NCBI GenBank assembly: GCA_036268995.1 | Contig: DATATB010000072.1 | Location: 74,433 to 138,432 of the forward strand | Direction of reading: 5' to 3' | Length of the DNA stretch: 64,000 nt | Origin: DATATB01 sp036268995 | Lineage (GTDB): Bacteria > Planctomycetota > Planctomycetia > Pirellulales > PNKZ01 | Shown: positions 14,967 through 22,594 of the stretch, one piece after another | Layout of the letters: each line of letters begins with the position of its first letter | Numbering within the stretch: the first letter of the stretch is position 1 | Translations under genes and position numbers: made by a program | The notes under the pieces: model-generated | What the model was told of the DNA's origin: nothing | Seen by the model: only the letters and a program-made list of their open reading frames with translations | The model's database searches: none

Positions 14967-16193
14967 TCAGGCGACTTTGCGGCTGGTTTTGCTGCCTAAT
15001 GAATTGAGCATCGAGCAGAGATCGACAATTTTTTCGCGTTCGAGCGTCGGGTAATTTCCCAGGTAAAACCCATAGAAATGCACGTGATCCGTCTGCGGAT
15101 AATCGCGCCAGGCGTCGCCCAGCAGCTTGCGCAGATAGGGCTGGCGCAACTGGTTGCCGCCGCCGGAAGTGCCGCGACGGAACTCGACACCGTGCTCGCG
15201 CAGGGAATTCATCACGGTCTCGCACAGCGCCGGGTCCGGACGCTTGAGCACCAGGGTGAACGCGTAGTTGCAGCTTCCCTCGGTGACGAAGTCGGTGCGA
15301 TACAGGCTGGGGTCCAGCAGCGACAAAAACAGTTTCAGGTTCGCGGTGCGGATGCGATTGTTGGCATCCAGCCGCTTAAGCTGCGAGCGGCCCATCACCG
15401 CGTTGATTTCGGTGCTGCGGACGTTGAAGGCCGGGAAGGCAAAGATAAAGTCGCGATTCAGATCGGGGTGCGCATCGTAATACTTCTGCTTGACGTCGGC
15501 CGACGAAGCCTCGCGCACCATGCCGTGCGAGCGGAGCATGCGCACGGTTTCGTAAATCTGCGGATCATTCGTGCAGACCATGCCGCCTTCGATCGTGCTC
15601 AGGTGATGGGCATAGTAGAACGAAAAGTTCGACATCAGGCCCAGCGAACCCAGCCGGCGGCCATTCAGGGTCGCGCCGTGCGACTCGCACACGTCTTCGA
15701 TCAGCGGAATTTTACGCGCGCTCAACTCATCTAATAGCCGCTGGCTGAGGGCGTTGTAACCCAGGATGTGCGTGAGAAACACGGCCTTGGTGCGCGGCGT
15801 GATCTTGCGCAGGATTTCGTCTTCGTCCATGCCGAGCGTGCGCGGGTTGATGTCGGCAAACACGGGCGTCATGCCGCACTGGATGACGCTGGCCACGTCC
15901 GACACCCAGGTGAGCGGCGGCACGATGACTTCGCCTTGCCCGTGCAGTTCGCGCAGGGCCGTGATCGTCAGCAGGTTGGCCGAAGCGCCGGAATTGACGA
16001 ACACGCTGTGCTTGACGCCGACCCAGTCCGACCATTCCTGCTCAAAAGCGCGCACCTGCTTGCTCTGAGTCAGAATCGGATCGTCCTGCTGGAGAAACTC
16101 GATCACAGCGTCGAGATCTTCACGCGTGATGTTGTTTTTCATCAGCGGCCAGTTGAGCGACTTGCTGGCCGGCGGGGAAAGCGTTTGCGGCAT
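14967..16193 (-). CDS. DegT/DnrJ-fold sugar 3-dehydratase (ColD/RfbH-like, PLP lysine replaced by histidine)
   Basis: The 408-residue protein has the fold-type I PLP signature of sugar aminotransferases: NSGASANLL (phosphate binding), PPLTWVSD, and IEDVCESHG with Asp167. At the position of the Schiff-base lysine the sequence reads SFYYAHHLSTIEGG, so the lysine (normally SFxxxK) is His196. The same change defines ColD (GDP-4-keto-6-deoxymannose 3-dehydratase) and RfbH/E1 (CDP-4-keto-6-deoxyglucose 3-dehydratase), which remove the C3 hydroxyl instead of transaminating. C3 deoxygenation of a nucleotide ketosugar is therefore predicted. ColD needs glutamate only; RfbH needs a ferredoxin-type partner and iron-sulfur cysteines, which are not evident here. 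The start at 16193 has GAGG upstream; the frame extends further but into the E1 beta gene. Confidence 0.85.
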   Translation of the reverse strand: MPQTLSPPASKSLNWPLMKNNITREDLDAVIEFLQQDDPILTQSKQVRAFEQEWSDWVGVKHSVFVNSGASANLLTITALRELHGQGEVIVPPLTWVSDVASVIQCGMTPVFADINPRTLGMDEDEILRKITPRTKAVFLTHILGYNALSQRLLDELSARKIPLIEDVCESHGATLNGRRLGSLGLMSNFSFYYAHHLSTIEGGMVCTNDPQIYETVRMLRSHGMVREASSADVKQKYYDAHPDLNRDFIFAFPAFNVRSTEINAVMGRSQLKRLDANNRIRTANLKLFLSLLDPSLYRTDFVTEGSCNYAFTLVLKRPDPALCETVMNSLREHGVEFRRGTSGGGNQLRQPYLRKLLGDAWRDYPQTDHVHFYGFYLGNYPTLEREKIVDLCSMLNSLGSKTSRKVA

Positions 16194-16249
16194 GATATCC
16201 TCGGAAAACACGATAAAGTCGATGGCACGGAATCGGGACCAGAACCCGC

Positions 16250-17359
16250 CTAGAACGGGCCCTTGAACTCGATGGCTTTCAGATCGTCGCGCTCGTCCGG
16301 CACCCAGCCCATCTTGCGGCCTTGCACCAGGTCGTAGCAGGAGGCGGCGATGCGGCGGGCGTCGGGATAAAAAGCCGATTCGAGCCCGGGCGTCGTGGGA
16401 CACGTGACCGGGGCGAAGCCCAGCCGCTGAATGCGCACATTCGGCGTGCCTTGCAGACGCTCGATCACTTGGGCCACGATCTCGGCGCTGGCGCCGCACG
16501 TGGTCCAGCCGTTATCGACCACGCACAGATGGCCCGTTTTGCGGGCCGACTCGACGATCGTGTCGATGTCCAGCGGCGCGAGCCAGATCGGATCGATGAC
16601 CTCGGCTGTTACGCCGCGCTCTTTCAGATAATGGTGGGCCCGCAGACATTCGAGCTGCATATACGAAATGCCGACCAGCGTCACATCCTTGCCGGGCGCC
16701 GTGATGCGGGCCTTGCCGGGAGCGACCGTGTAGGGCGCAGTCGGCACCGGGCCTTTCTGGAAATGCAGAATGCGGTGCTCGACGTACATCACCGGGTTGT
16801 CGTCGCGGATGGCCTCGATCAGGCAGCCCTTGGCGTCGTAGGGCGTGGTGGGGGCCACGACCTTGAGCCCGGGAATGTGCATGAAGAACGAGTGCAGACC
16901 CTGCGAGTGCTGGGCGCCTTGGCCCCAGCTCTTGCCGATCATCGAGCGCACCACGAGCGGCACTTTGACGCGGCCGCCGTACATGTAGCTGCTCTTGGCG
17001 GCCACGTTGACCAGTTGGTTCATGGACAGCATCAGGAAGTCCATGCGGATATGCACGTGGATCGGCCGCAGGCCGGCCATAGCCGCGCCGATGGCCACGC
17101 CCGTCATGCTGTCTTCCGACAGCGGCGTGCCGAAGACGCGCTCGGGGCCGTATTTTTCGAGCAGACCCTTGGTCGTGCCCTGGATGCATTTCGGATCGTC
17201 GACATCGAGGCCGAAGATGACCACCGCGGGGTCGCGCTGCATCTCCTGGTCCGTGGCCTCGCGCACCGCGTCGACATAAGACAACGTGCGCGTCGCGGCG
17301 CCGGCGGTAGCAGCGTGCGTGGCCGAGGACTGCCGGTCGAGGCAAATGGTTTCTTGCAT
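16250..17359 (-). CDS. Thiamine-dependent E1-type enzyme, beta subunit (transketolase C-terminal type)
   Basis: The 369-residue protein matches 2-oxoacid dehydrogenase E1 beta subunits: LSYVDAVREATDQEM, FGTPLSEDSMTGVAIGAA with the conserved glutamate that contacts thiamine, GAQHSQGLHSFFMHIPGLKVVAP, and a transketolase C-terminal domain (VTLVGISYM, VVDNGWTTCGASAEI). It begins one base after the stop of the alpha subunit gene (TGA-G-ATG), so the two are translationally coupled. No lipoyl E2 or E3 gene accompanies them. Its place between a sugar 3-dehydratase and a sugar reductase suggests it works on a nucleotide sugar rather than in central metabolism. Two-carbon transfer to a ketosugar, as proposed for AviB1/AviB2, is an inference. 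Confidence 0.88.
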   Translation of the reverse strand: MQETICLDRQSSATHAATAGAATRTLSYVDAVREATDQEMQRDPAVVIFGLDVDDPKCIQGTTKGLLEKYGPERVFGTPLSEDSMTGVAIGAAMAGLRPIHVHIRMDFLMLSMNQLVNVAAKSSYMYGGRVKVPLVVRSMIGKSWGQGAQHSQGLHSFFMHIPGLKVVAPTTPYDAKGCLIEAIRDDNPVMYVEHRILHFQKGPVPTAPYTVAPGKARITAPGKDVTLVGISYMQLECLRAHHYLKERGVTAEVIDPIWLAPLDIDTIVESARKTGHLCVVDNGWTTCGASAEIVAQVIERLQGTPNVRIQRLGFAPVTCPTTPGLESAFYPDARRIAASCYDLVQGRKMGWVPDERDDLKAIEFKGPF

Positions 17360-17360
17360 C

Positions 17361-18335
17361 TCACGCTACCTTTTTCAACAGAGGGGCCGGGACCTGATGA
17401 TGGAACACGTCGGTGTACAATTCCGACTCGGGCGGGAACGGGCTGGCGTCGGCAAAGGCAAACGCCTCCTGGACTTCGGCTTCGACGGCCGCTTCGATCT
17501 GCGCTCGCTTGGCCGGCGGCAGCAATTTTGCGATGCGCACTACCTGGTCGTTGTCGACCCACGGCTGGAGATCTTGCTTGGAGCGATAGCCGAGATGAAA
17601 GTCTTCGTTGGGGCCGACGTGCTCGCGCCAGCGCGAGGTGCGGCACTCGAAGAAAAACGGCCCAGTGGCCTTGCCGCCGCGTAAGGCCTTGACGGCCGTC
17701 GTCACGTGCTCGTGCAGCGCCAGGCAGTCGTTGTCTTCGATCAGCTCAGCGGACATGCCAAAACTCTTGGCCCGCTCGTGAATCTTGGCCACGCCTTGGC
17801 GCAGGGTCTGGTGTGTGTGAATGGCGTAGCCGTTGTTCTCGCACACGAACAGCACCGGCAGTTTTTTGAGCACGGCGAAGTTGAGGCTTTCGTAAAACAC
17901 GCCCTCTTCGCTGGCCCCGTCGCCAAAGAAGCTGGCCACCACGCCCTGGCTGCCGCGCAGCTTCATGGCGTAGGCGCAGCCGACGGCGTTGGCGATCGTC
18001 GTGCCAACGACGGCCGAAGTGCCCATCACGCCGGCGTCGGTGTCGATCAGGTGCATCGAGCCGCCCTTGCCTTTCGTGCAGCCGGTGGCCTTGCCGTACA
18101 TTTCGGCGACCATCGCCTTGAGATTGCCGCCCTTGGCCAGGTACATGGCATGGCCGCGATACGTGCCAAAGACCACGTCTTCGGGCCGCAGCGCCTGGCA
18201 CACGGCCACGGACACGGCCTCCTGGCCGATGGACAAGTGCACAGGACTCTTGATCTTGTCGGTCGGGTAGTTGCGGGCCAGCTCTTCTTCTACCCGGCGG
18301 ATACGATAGAGCGAATGATAAAACTGCTCATGCAT
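17361..18335 (-). CDS. Thiamine-dependent E1-type enzyme, alpha subunit
   Basis: The product resembles E1 alpha subunits of pyruvate or acetoin dehydrogenases: LYRIRRVEEELA at the start, HLSIGQEAVSVAV, GGSMHL, and the thiamine diphosphate motif GDGASEEGVFYESLNFA to CENN (about residues 138-168). The ATG at 18335 (MHEQFYHS) gives 324 residues and overlaps the upstream reductase stop by 8 bp; an alternative ATG at 18359 would add eight residues. It forms a pair with the beta subunit immediately downstream. Stand-alone E1 alpha/beta pairs in sugar clusters (avilamycin AviB1/AviB2, kosinostatin and trioxacarcin branched octoses) attach a two-carbon unit from pyruvate to a ketosugar. That analogy rests on gene context, not on a diagnostic residue. 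Confidence 0.88.
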   Translation of the reverse strand: MHEQFYHSLYRIRRVEEELARNYPTDKIKSPVHLSIGQEAVSVAVCQALRPEDVVFGTYRGHAMYLAKGGNLKAMVAEMYGKATGCTKGKGGSMHLIDTDAGVMGTSAVVGTTIANAVGCAYAMKLRGSQGVVASFFGDGASEEGVFYESLNFAVLKKLPVLFVCENNGYAIHTHQTLRQGVAKIHERAKSFGMSAELIEDNDCLALHEHVTTAVKALRGGKATGPFFFECRTSRWREHVGPNEDFHLGYRSKQDLQPWVDNDQVVRIAKLLPPAKRAQIEAAVEAEVQEAFAFADASPFPPESELYTDVFHHQVPAPLLKKVA

Positions 18336-19302
18336 AGCTGGCACTCTCGAGGTTTTCATGGGTCAGGAACCACCTGTACGTTTTTTCGAGCGCTTCGCGG
18401 AAAGGCGTCGTCGGCTGCCAGCCGAGCGCGGCCAGCGTCGAAGATTCCAGCGCCTTGAGCGGCATGCCGTCCGGCTTGGTTGCGTCGAAGCGCAGCTCGC
18501 CTTCGTAGCCGACCACTTCTTGCACCGCGACGGCTAGCTCGCGGATCGAAACATCGCAGCCGCCGCCCAAATTGATCGGCGCCGCTTCGTCGTAATGCTG
18601 CATGACGAACAGGCAGGCATCCGCCAGGTCGTCGGCAAAGACAAATTCGCGCCGGGCCTGTCCGGTGCCCCACAACTCGACGCGCGGCGCTTGCTCGACT
18701 TTGGCGTCGTGCATTTTTCGCAGCATCGAAGGAATGACGTGCGCATCGCGGGCGTCGAAATGGTCGGCCAGCCCAAAGGCATTGGCCGGAATGGCGGCGA
18801 TCATCCGCGCGCCGTACTGCCGGCGATAAGCCTCACAGAGTTTCATGCCGGCCAACTTGGCCGTGGCATACGCTTCGTTCGTGGGCTCGAAGGGTCCGGT
18901 GACCAGCGATTCGATCCGCATCGGCTGCGGAGCCAACTTGGGATACGTGCAACTGCTGGCAACGTACAGCAGCTTGGTCGTGCCGTGCCGGTAAGCGCTA
19001 TCGATCACGTGGCAGGCGACCAGCAGGTTGTCCAGCATCAGCTCGGCCGGGAATTTCTGATTGCCGGCAATGCCCGCCGATTTGCCGGCGGCCAGGAATA
19101 CGTACTCGGGCCGATGCTCCTCGAAAAACCGATCGACGGCCCGGGCGTCGCGCAGATCGGGCTGCGCATTGTCCAGGCCGATCAGCCGGTCGTAGCCGTG
19201 ATCGCCCAAGCGCCGGGCGATGGCTTCGCCGATCAGCGTGTCGGCACCGGCGACAAACACGGTCGAGGTGGCATCGATCTTGGTTGTTGGATCAGGCTGC
19301 AC
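18328..19302 (-). CDS. GDP-L-fucose-synthase-like sugar epimerase/reductase (extended SDR)
   Basis: The 324-residue SDR has a divergent Rossmann start (VFVAGADTLIG), SSCTYPKLAPQPM and YATAKLAGMKLCEAYR with the YxxxK pair. Both extra catalytic residues of GDP-fucose synthase are seen: the cysteine in SSCTYP and the histidine in HVIPSM. GTGQARREFVFADDLADAC and a KPDGMPLKAL C-terminal motif also follow the Fcl/WcaG pattern. The ColC enzyme that completes GDP-colitose after ColD belongs to this family, which makes the ColD-like gene next door a likely partner. The start is GTG 19302, overlapping hddA by 11 bp; the stop overlaps the E1 alpha gene by a few bases. The exact sugar substrate is unknown. 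Confidence 0.88.
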   Translation of the reverse strand: MQPDPTTKIDATSTVFVAGADTLIGEAIARRLGDHGYDRLIGLDNAQPDLRDARAVDRFFEEHRPEYVFLAAGKSAGIAGNQKFPAELMLDNLLVACHVIDSAYRHGTTKLLYVASSCTYPKLAPQPMRIESLVTGPFEPTNEAYATAKLAGMKLCEAYRRQYGARMIAAIPANAFGLADHFDARDAHVIPSMLRKMHDAKVEQAPRVELWGTGQARREFVFADDLADACLFVMQHYDEAAPINLGGGCDVSIRELAVAVQEVVGYEGELRFDATKPDGMPLKALESSTLAALGWQPTTPFREALEKTYRWFLTHENLESASYA

Positions 19303-20359
19303 GGAGCTTCTCGAGTTCGCAGAATTCGTTGATGTGCTGCCGCGACCGGGTCTGTTCCTCGGCGGAATAGTCGGTCTCGGGTTCGAAAAAGATGATCTGG
19401 CTGCCGGAGAATTCGAACTTGAAGGGCACGTGAATCAGGTTGGTCAGGGCCGAGGCGACGGCCCCGCGCAAGTCGGGCGGAACGAACAGCAGCATGAACC
19501 CGCCGCCGCCGGCGCCCGTGAGCTTGCCGCCCAACGCGCCGGCCTTCATGGCCGCGTCCATCAAGCCGTCGACCTGCGGATTCGAGACCTTGCCGCTCAA
19601 GCTGCGCTTGGCCTGCCAGGCTTCGTGCAGCAGATGGCCGAATTCCATCAGGTCGTTGTCGCTGTTGAGGATGTTGATGCCTTCTTCCACCAAATCCTTC
19701 ATCAGCCGCAACTGCCGCCGGCGGAGGTCGATATTGGTGATGTACGTTTCGGCAATGTCCGAGGCCGTGCGCTTGATGCCGGTGTAGAACAGCATCAGGT
19801 GATCGTTAAGATGCGAAATGCGCTCGTGCGAGACAGTGAGCGGCCGGGCGACGATCTCACCGTGCGGCGTGAAGCGTACGTGCCGCACGCCGCCGTAGGC
19901 GGCCATCACCTGGTCTTGCGAGCCGACCGATTCTTTCAGCCGGTCTTGCTCGATAGTGATGCTCTCGTTGGCCAGTTGGCGCTTGCTCGGCATCTGCCCT
20001 TTGAGCGCGTACATGGCATTGAGCAAGCCCACGGTAAAGGCCGAGCTCGAGCCCATGCCGCTGCGGGCGGGCAGATCGCCGTCGTGATGAATTTCAAGGC
20101 CGCGATCGATCGACAGGAACTTGAGGACTTCGCGCACCGAGGGATGCGAAATGTCGTCGACGGCTTTGCAGTTCTCGATTTTCGAATACACCAGCCGCGT
20201 GCGGTGTTCGAAAAAAGGGGGCAGGTAGCGGCAGCTGAGGTAGCAGTATTTGTCGATGGTCGCGGCCAGCACGGCGCCGCCATGCACGCGGTACCAGGCC
20301 GGATAGTCGGTTCCGCCACCGAAGAACGAGACGCGAAACGGCGTTCGGCAGATAATCAT
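19292..20359 (-). CDS. hddA: D-glycero-alpha-D-manno-heptose 7-phosphate kinase (GHMP family)
   Basis: The 355-residue kinase opens with MIICRTPFRVSFFGGGTDYP, which is characteristic of HddA, and carries the GHMP ATP-binding loop PARSGMGSSSAFTVGLLNA near residue 100 and the C-terminal motif GGKLTGAGGGGFMLLFVP. It phosphorylates heptose 7-phosphate at C1 on the GDP-heptose branch. It is the first gene of the minus-strand operon hddA - SDR - E1 alpha - E1 beta - dehydratase - radical SAM - gmhB, and it is divergent from hddC. The ATG at 20359 is chosen because the family N-terminus starts there; no strong ribosome binding site is seen. Confidence 0.93.
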   Translation of the reverse strand: MIICRTPFRVSFFGGGTDYPAWYRVHGGAVLAATIDKYCYLSCRYLPPFFEHRTRLVYSKIENCKAVDDISHPSVREVLKFLSIDRGLEIHHDGDLPARSGMGSSSAFTVGLLNAMYALKGQMPSKRQLANESITIEQDRLKESVGSQDQVMAAYGGVRHVRFTPHGEIVARPLTVSHERISHLNDHLMLFYTGIKRTASDIAETYITNIDLRRRQLRLMKDLVEEGINILNSDNDLMEFGHLLHEAWQAKRSLSGKVSNPQVDGLMDAAMKAGALGGKLTGAGGGGFMLLFVPPDLRGAVASALTNLIHVPFKFEFSGSQIIFFEPETDYSAEEQTRSRQHINEFCELEKLRAA

Positions 20360-20722
20360 AAATGGATTTCTTGTCAGCTTCCGTGCACGAATCCGTAACG
20401 CGAGCGAAGTGCCGCAAGACCTTCCTGGTCTTGTTGCGACGAGCTTGGCAGCTCGCCCGCGGCGTAGCGTTATACCCAAAGAAAATGTTGTGGCTCAACG
20501 CCAACTTCGCTGGCATTTTTCATAAAATTGCTCCCCCCAAGCTGACTGGGCGGTTTGGGCGGAGGCCCGTGCGGTGTTTTACATCCATCCAATACGGAAT
20601 CTAATCCGGAATTTGCCCGTGCAAGCGAGCTTGACAGATCGGCCCCGGGCACGCGATTCTGCTGGCCGGCCGATCGGAAGTGCCGAAGATTTTTTTTGCA
20701 AATTGCCAGGAAGGGATGCCGG
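20360..20722. other. Divergent control region between hddA and hddC
   Basis: These 363 bp separate two divergent heptose genes and must contain both promoters, although no convincing -35/-10 pair was fixed. Two short hairpins are visible at about 20418-20457: CAAGACC-TTCCT-GGTCTTG and CGAGCT-TGGC-AGCTCG. No coding sequence is supported. Confidence 0.6.
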
Positions 20723-21457
20723 ATGACTGTGCCAGCCAGGGGCGGACTCGAGGATGTGACCGTGGCGATTTTGGCCGGCGGCAAAGGCACCCGGCTGCAA
20801 AGCGTGGTCAGCGACCGCCCCAAGCCGCTGGCAGAAGTGGCGGATCGGCCGTTTCTGGCGTATCAGCTCGAACAACTGGCCGCCGCCGGCGCGCGCCGCG
20901 TGCTGCTCTGCACCGGCTACCTGGGCGAGCAGGTAAAAGCCACGTTCGGCTCCAGCTATGCCGGCATGAGCCTGGACTACTCGCTCGAGCCTGCCGCGCT
21001 GGGCACGGCGGGCGCCGTGCGCTATGCACTTTCACGGCTGACATCGGATCCGGTGATGGTCATGAACGGCGACTCGTATTGCGACGCCGACCTGGCCGCC
21101 TTCTGGCAATTTCACTGTGCCCAGCAAGCCGATGCTAGCGTTCTGCTGGCCCAGGTGGACCAAGCCGACCGCTACGGCCAGGTGCTGCTGGACGGCCGGC
21201 AGCGCGTGGCGGCGTTTCGCGAGAAGGCCGCGTCGCAAGGCGCCGGCTGGATCAATGCCGGCATTTATCTCGTCGCGCATCGCCTGCTGGAGGCGATTCC
21301 CGACGGGCGTGCCGTGTCGCTGGAGCGCGAAATCTTTCCGACGTGGGTCGGCGGTCGGTTTTACGGGCATCGCTGCCACGCCCGGTTTATCGACATCGGC
21401 ACGCCAGAGTCGTACGCGCTGGCCGCCTCGTTTCTGGCGGCCAGGCGCACGGCCTAG
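20723..21457 (+). CDS. hddC: D-glycero-alpha-D-manno-heptose 1-phosphate guanylyltransferase
   Basis: The 244-residue nucleotidyltransferase has the activation loop LAGGKGTRLQSVVSDRPKPL, the LEPAALGTAGAVRYA block, the metal-binding VMNGDSYCD and the C-terminal FIDIGTPESYALA. This short single-domain architecture with hddA and gmhB in the same locus points to HddC, which makes GDP-D-glycero-alpha-D-manno-heptose. A hexose-1-phosphate nucleotidyltransferase is the alternative reading. The ATG at 20723 follows AGGAAGGG. It is transcribed away from the main operon and converges on an SDR gene 18 bp downstream. Confidence 0.87.
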   Translation: MTVPARGGLEDVTVAILAGGKGTRLQSVVSDRPKPLAEVADRPFLAYQLEQLAAAGARRVLLCTGYLGEQVKATFGSSYAGMSLDYSLEPAALGTAGAVRYALSRLTSDPVMVMNGDSYCDADLAAFWQFHCAQQADASVLLAQVDQADRYGQVLLDGRQRVAAFREKAASQGAGWINAGIYLVAHRLLEAIPDGRAVSLEREIFPTWVGGRFYGHRCHARFIDIGTPESYALAASFLAARRTA

Positions 21458-21475
21458 TGGGTTGCCGGATGCGAC

Positions 21476-22417
21476 TCAGCCGACGTTGCTGTAGCGGCCA
21501 TTCTTGAGAATGGTAAAGCCCTTGATCAATTCCTGGACGCCGTCGTCCAGCGAATGGGCCGGCTTGAAGCCCGTGCGCTCGATCTTCTCGTTCGAGACGA
21601 TGTAGTCGCGCTTGTCGGGATCTTCGCCGACGGGCGCTTCGAGGTAGACGAACTGCGGAAGGTGCCGCTGAATTTGCGCGCACAATTCGAGTTTCGAGAG
21701 GTTTGCGTCGCTCAAGCCGACATTGTACGGCTGGCCCTGCATCTTTTCGAAATTCGTGATGGCGTGCAAAAAGGCCCGGGCCACGTCGCGGACGTGGATA
21801 TAGTTTCGCTTGGCGTGGCCTTCGAACACCACGACGGTGCGATCGTTGATGGCCCGATAGACAAAATCGTTGACCAGCAGGTCGATGCGCATGCGGGGCG
21901 ACATGCCGAAGACGGTGGCCAGACGGAACGTGAGCGAATTGCCGGCGGCCAGCACGGCCTGCTCGGCTTCGACCTTGGTCGTGCCGTACAACGAAATGGG
22001 CCGCAGCGGCGAGTCCTCGGTGCAGAACTTGCCCTTTTCGCCAATGCCGTAGCCGCTGTTGGTCGTGGGATACATCACGCGTTGGTTGGGCGAACGCAGC
22101 TCGAGCAGCAGGCGAATGGCGTCGCGATTGGTGGCGATGGCGGCCGTCTGATCGGCTTTGCAGGCCGGAGCACCCACGATCGCCGCCAAGGGAATGATGA
22201 TGTCTGCCTTGCGCAGGCCGGCTGCCACGGCCGAGCGGTCACGGCAATCGCCCCGAATGACCGAGAACCCGGCGTGTACGCAACACTCGGTCAGGCTGTT
22301 CGGGTTGTGCATGAAATTATCGAGGACCGTGACGTGGTAGCCCCTCTCCAGCAAAGCCGGCACGAGAATCGAACCCAGATATCCGGCGCCGCCTGTTACG
22401 AGCACGTTTGTAGGCAT
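21476..22417 (-). CDS. NAD-dependent sugar epimerase/dehydratase (extended SDR)
   Basis: The 313-residue SDR has the nucleotide-binding VTGGAGYLGSILVPALL, a DIIIPLAAIVGAPAC segment, YPTTNSGYGIG and the catalytic pair in SLYGTTKVEAEQ (YxxxK). The usual TDE or SDE of 4,6-dehydratases is absent where TTNSGYG stands, which argues for an epimerase or reductase over a 4,6-dehydratase. FEGHAKRNYIHVRDVARAFLHA is a typical sugar-nucleotide SDR block. GAGGAAG precedes the ATG at 22417. It probably acts in the same sugar pathway as the neighbouring hdd genes; the substrate cannot be named. Confidence 0.85.
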   Translation of the reverse strand: MPTNVLVTGGAGYLGSILVPALLERGYHVTVLDNFMHNPNSLTECCVHAGFSVIRGDCRDRSAVAAGLRKADIIIPLAAIVGAPACKADQTAAIATNRDAIRLLLELRSPNQRVMYPTTNSGYGIGEKGKFCTEDSPLRPISLYGTTKVEAEQAVLAAGNSLTFRLATVFGMSPRMRIDLLVNDFVYRAINDRTVVVFEGHAKRNYIHVRDVARAFLHAITNFEKMQGQPYNVGLSDANLSKLELCAQIQRHLPQFVYLEAPVGEDPDKRDYIVSNEKIERTGFKPAHSLDDGVQELIKGFTILKNGRYSNVG

Positions 22418-22594
22418 CGTCTACGCTTCCTCAATTGTGAGCTTGATACCAGTTGAAACCAGGACTGCGGCCGGTCTTGCGGATGGGTGCTGAGGCGACA
22501 GCAGTTGTTGTAGGCGGGGCGGATACTACGGGATTTGAAATTTCCGTGCAAGATTGGGGCGCAGCGGTTACGGCCATCGATCCAGGCGCTTGCG

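Noticed and set aside
14967..16193. Plain sugar aminotransferase annotation for the DegT-fold gene
   Set aside because: The PLP lysine is replaced by histidine, which is incompatible with normal transamination.
16250..18335. E1 alpha/beta genes as the pyruvate dehydrogenase of central metabolism
   Set aside because: No E2 or E3 gene is near, and both genes are embedded in and overlap with nucleotide-sugar genes.
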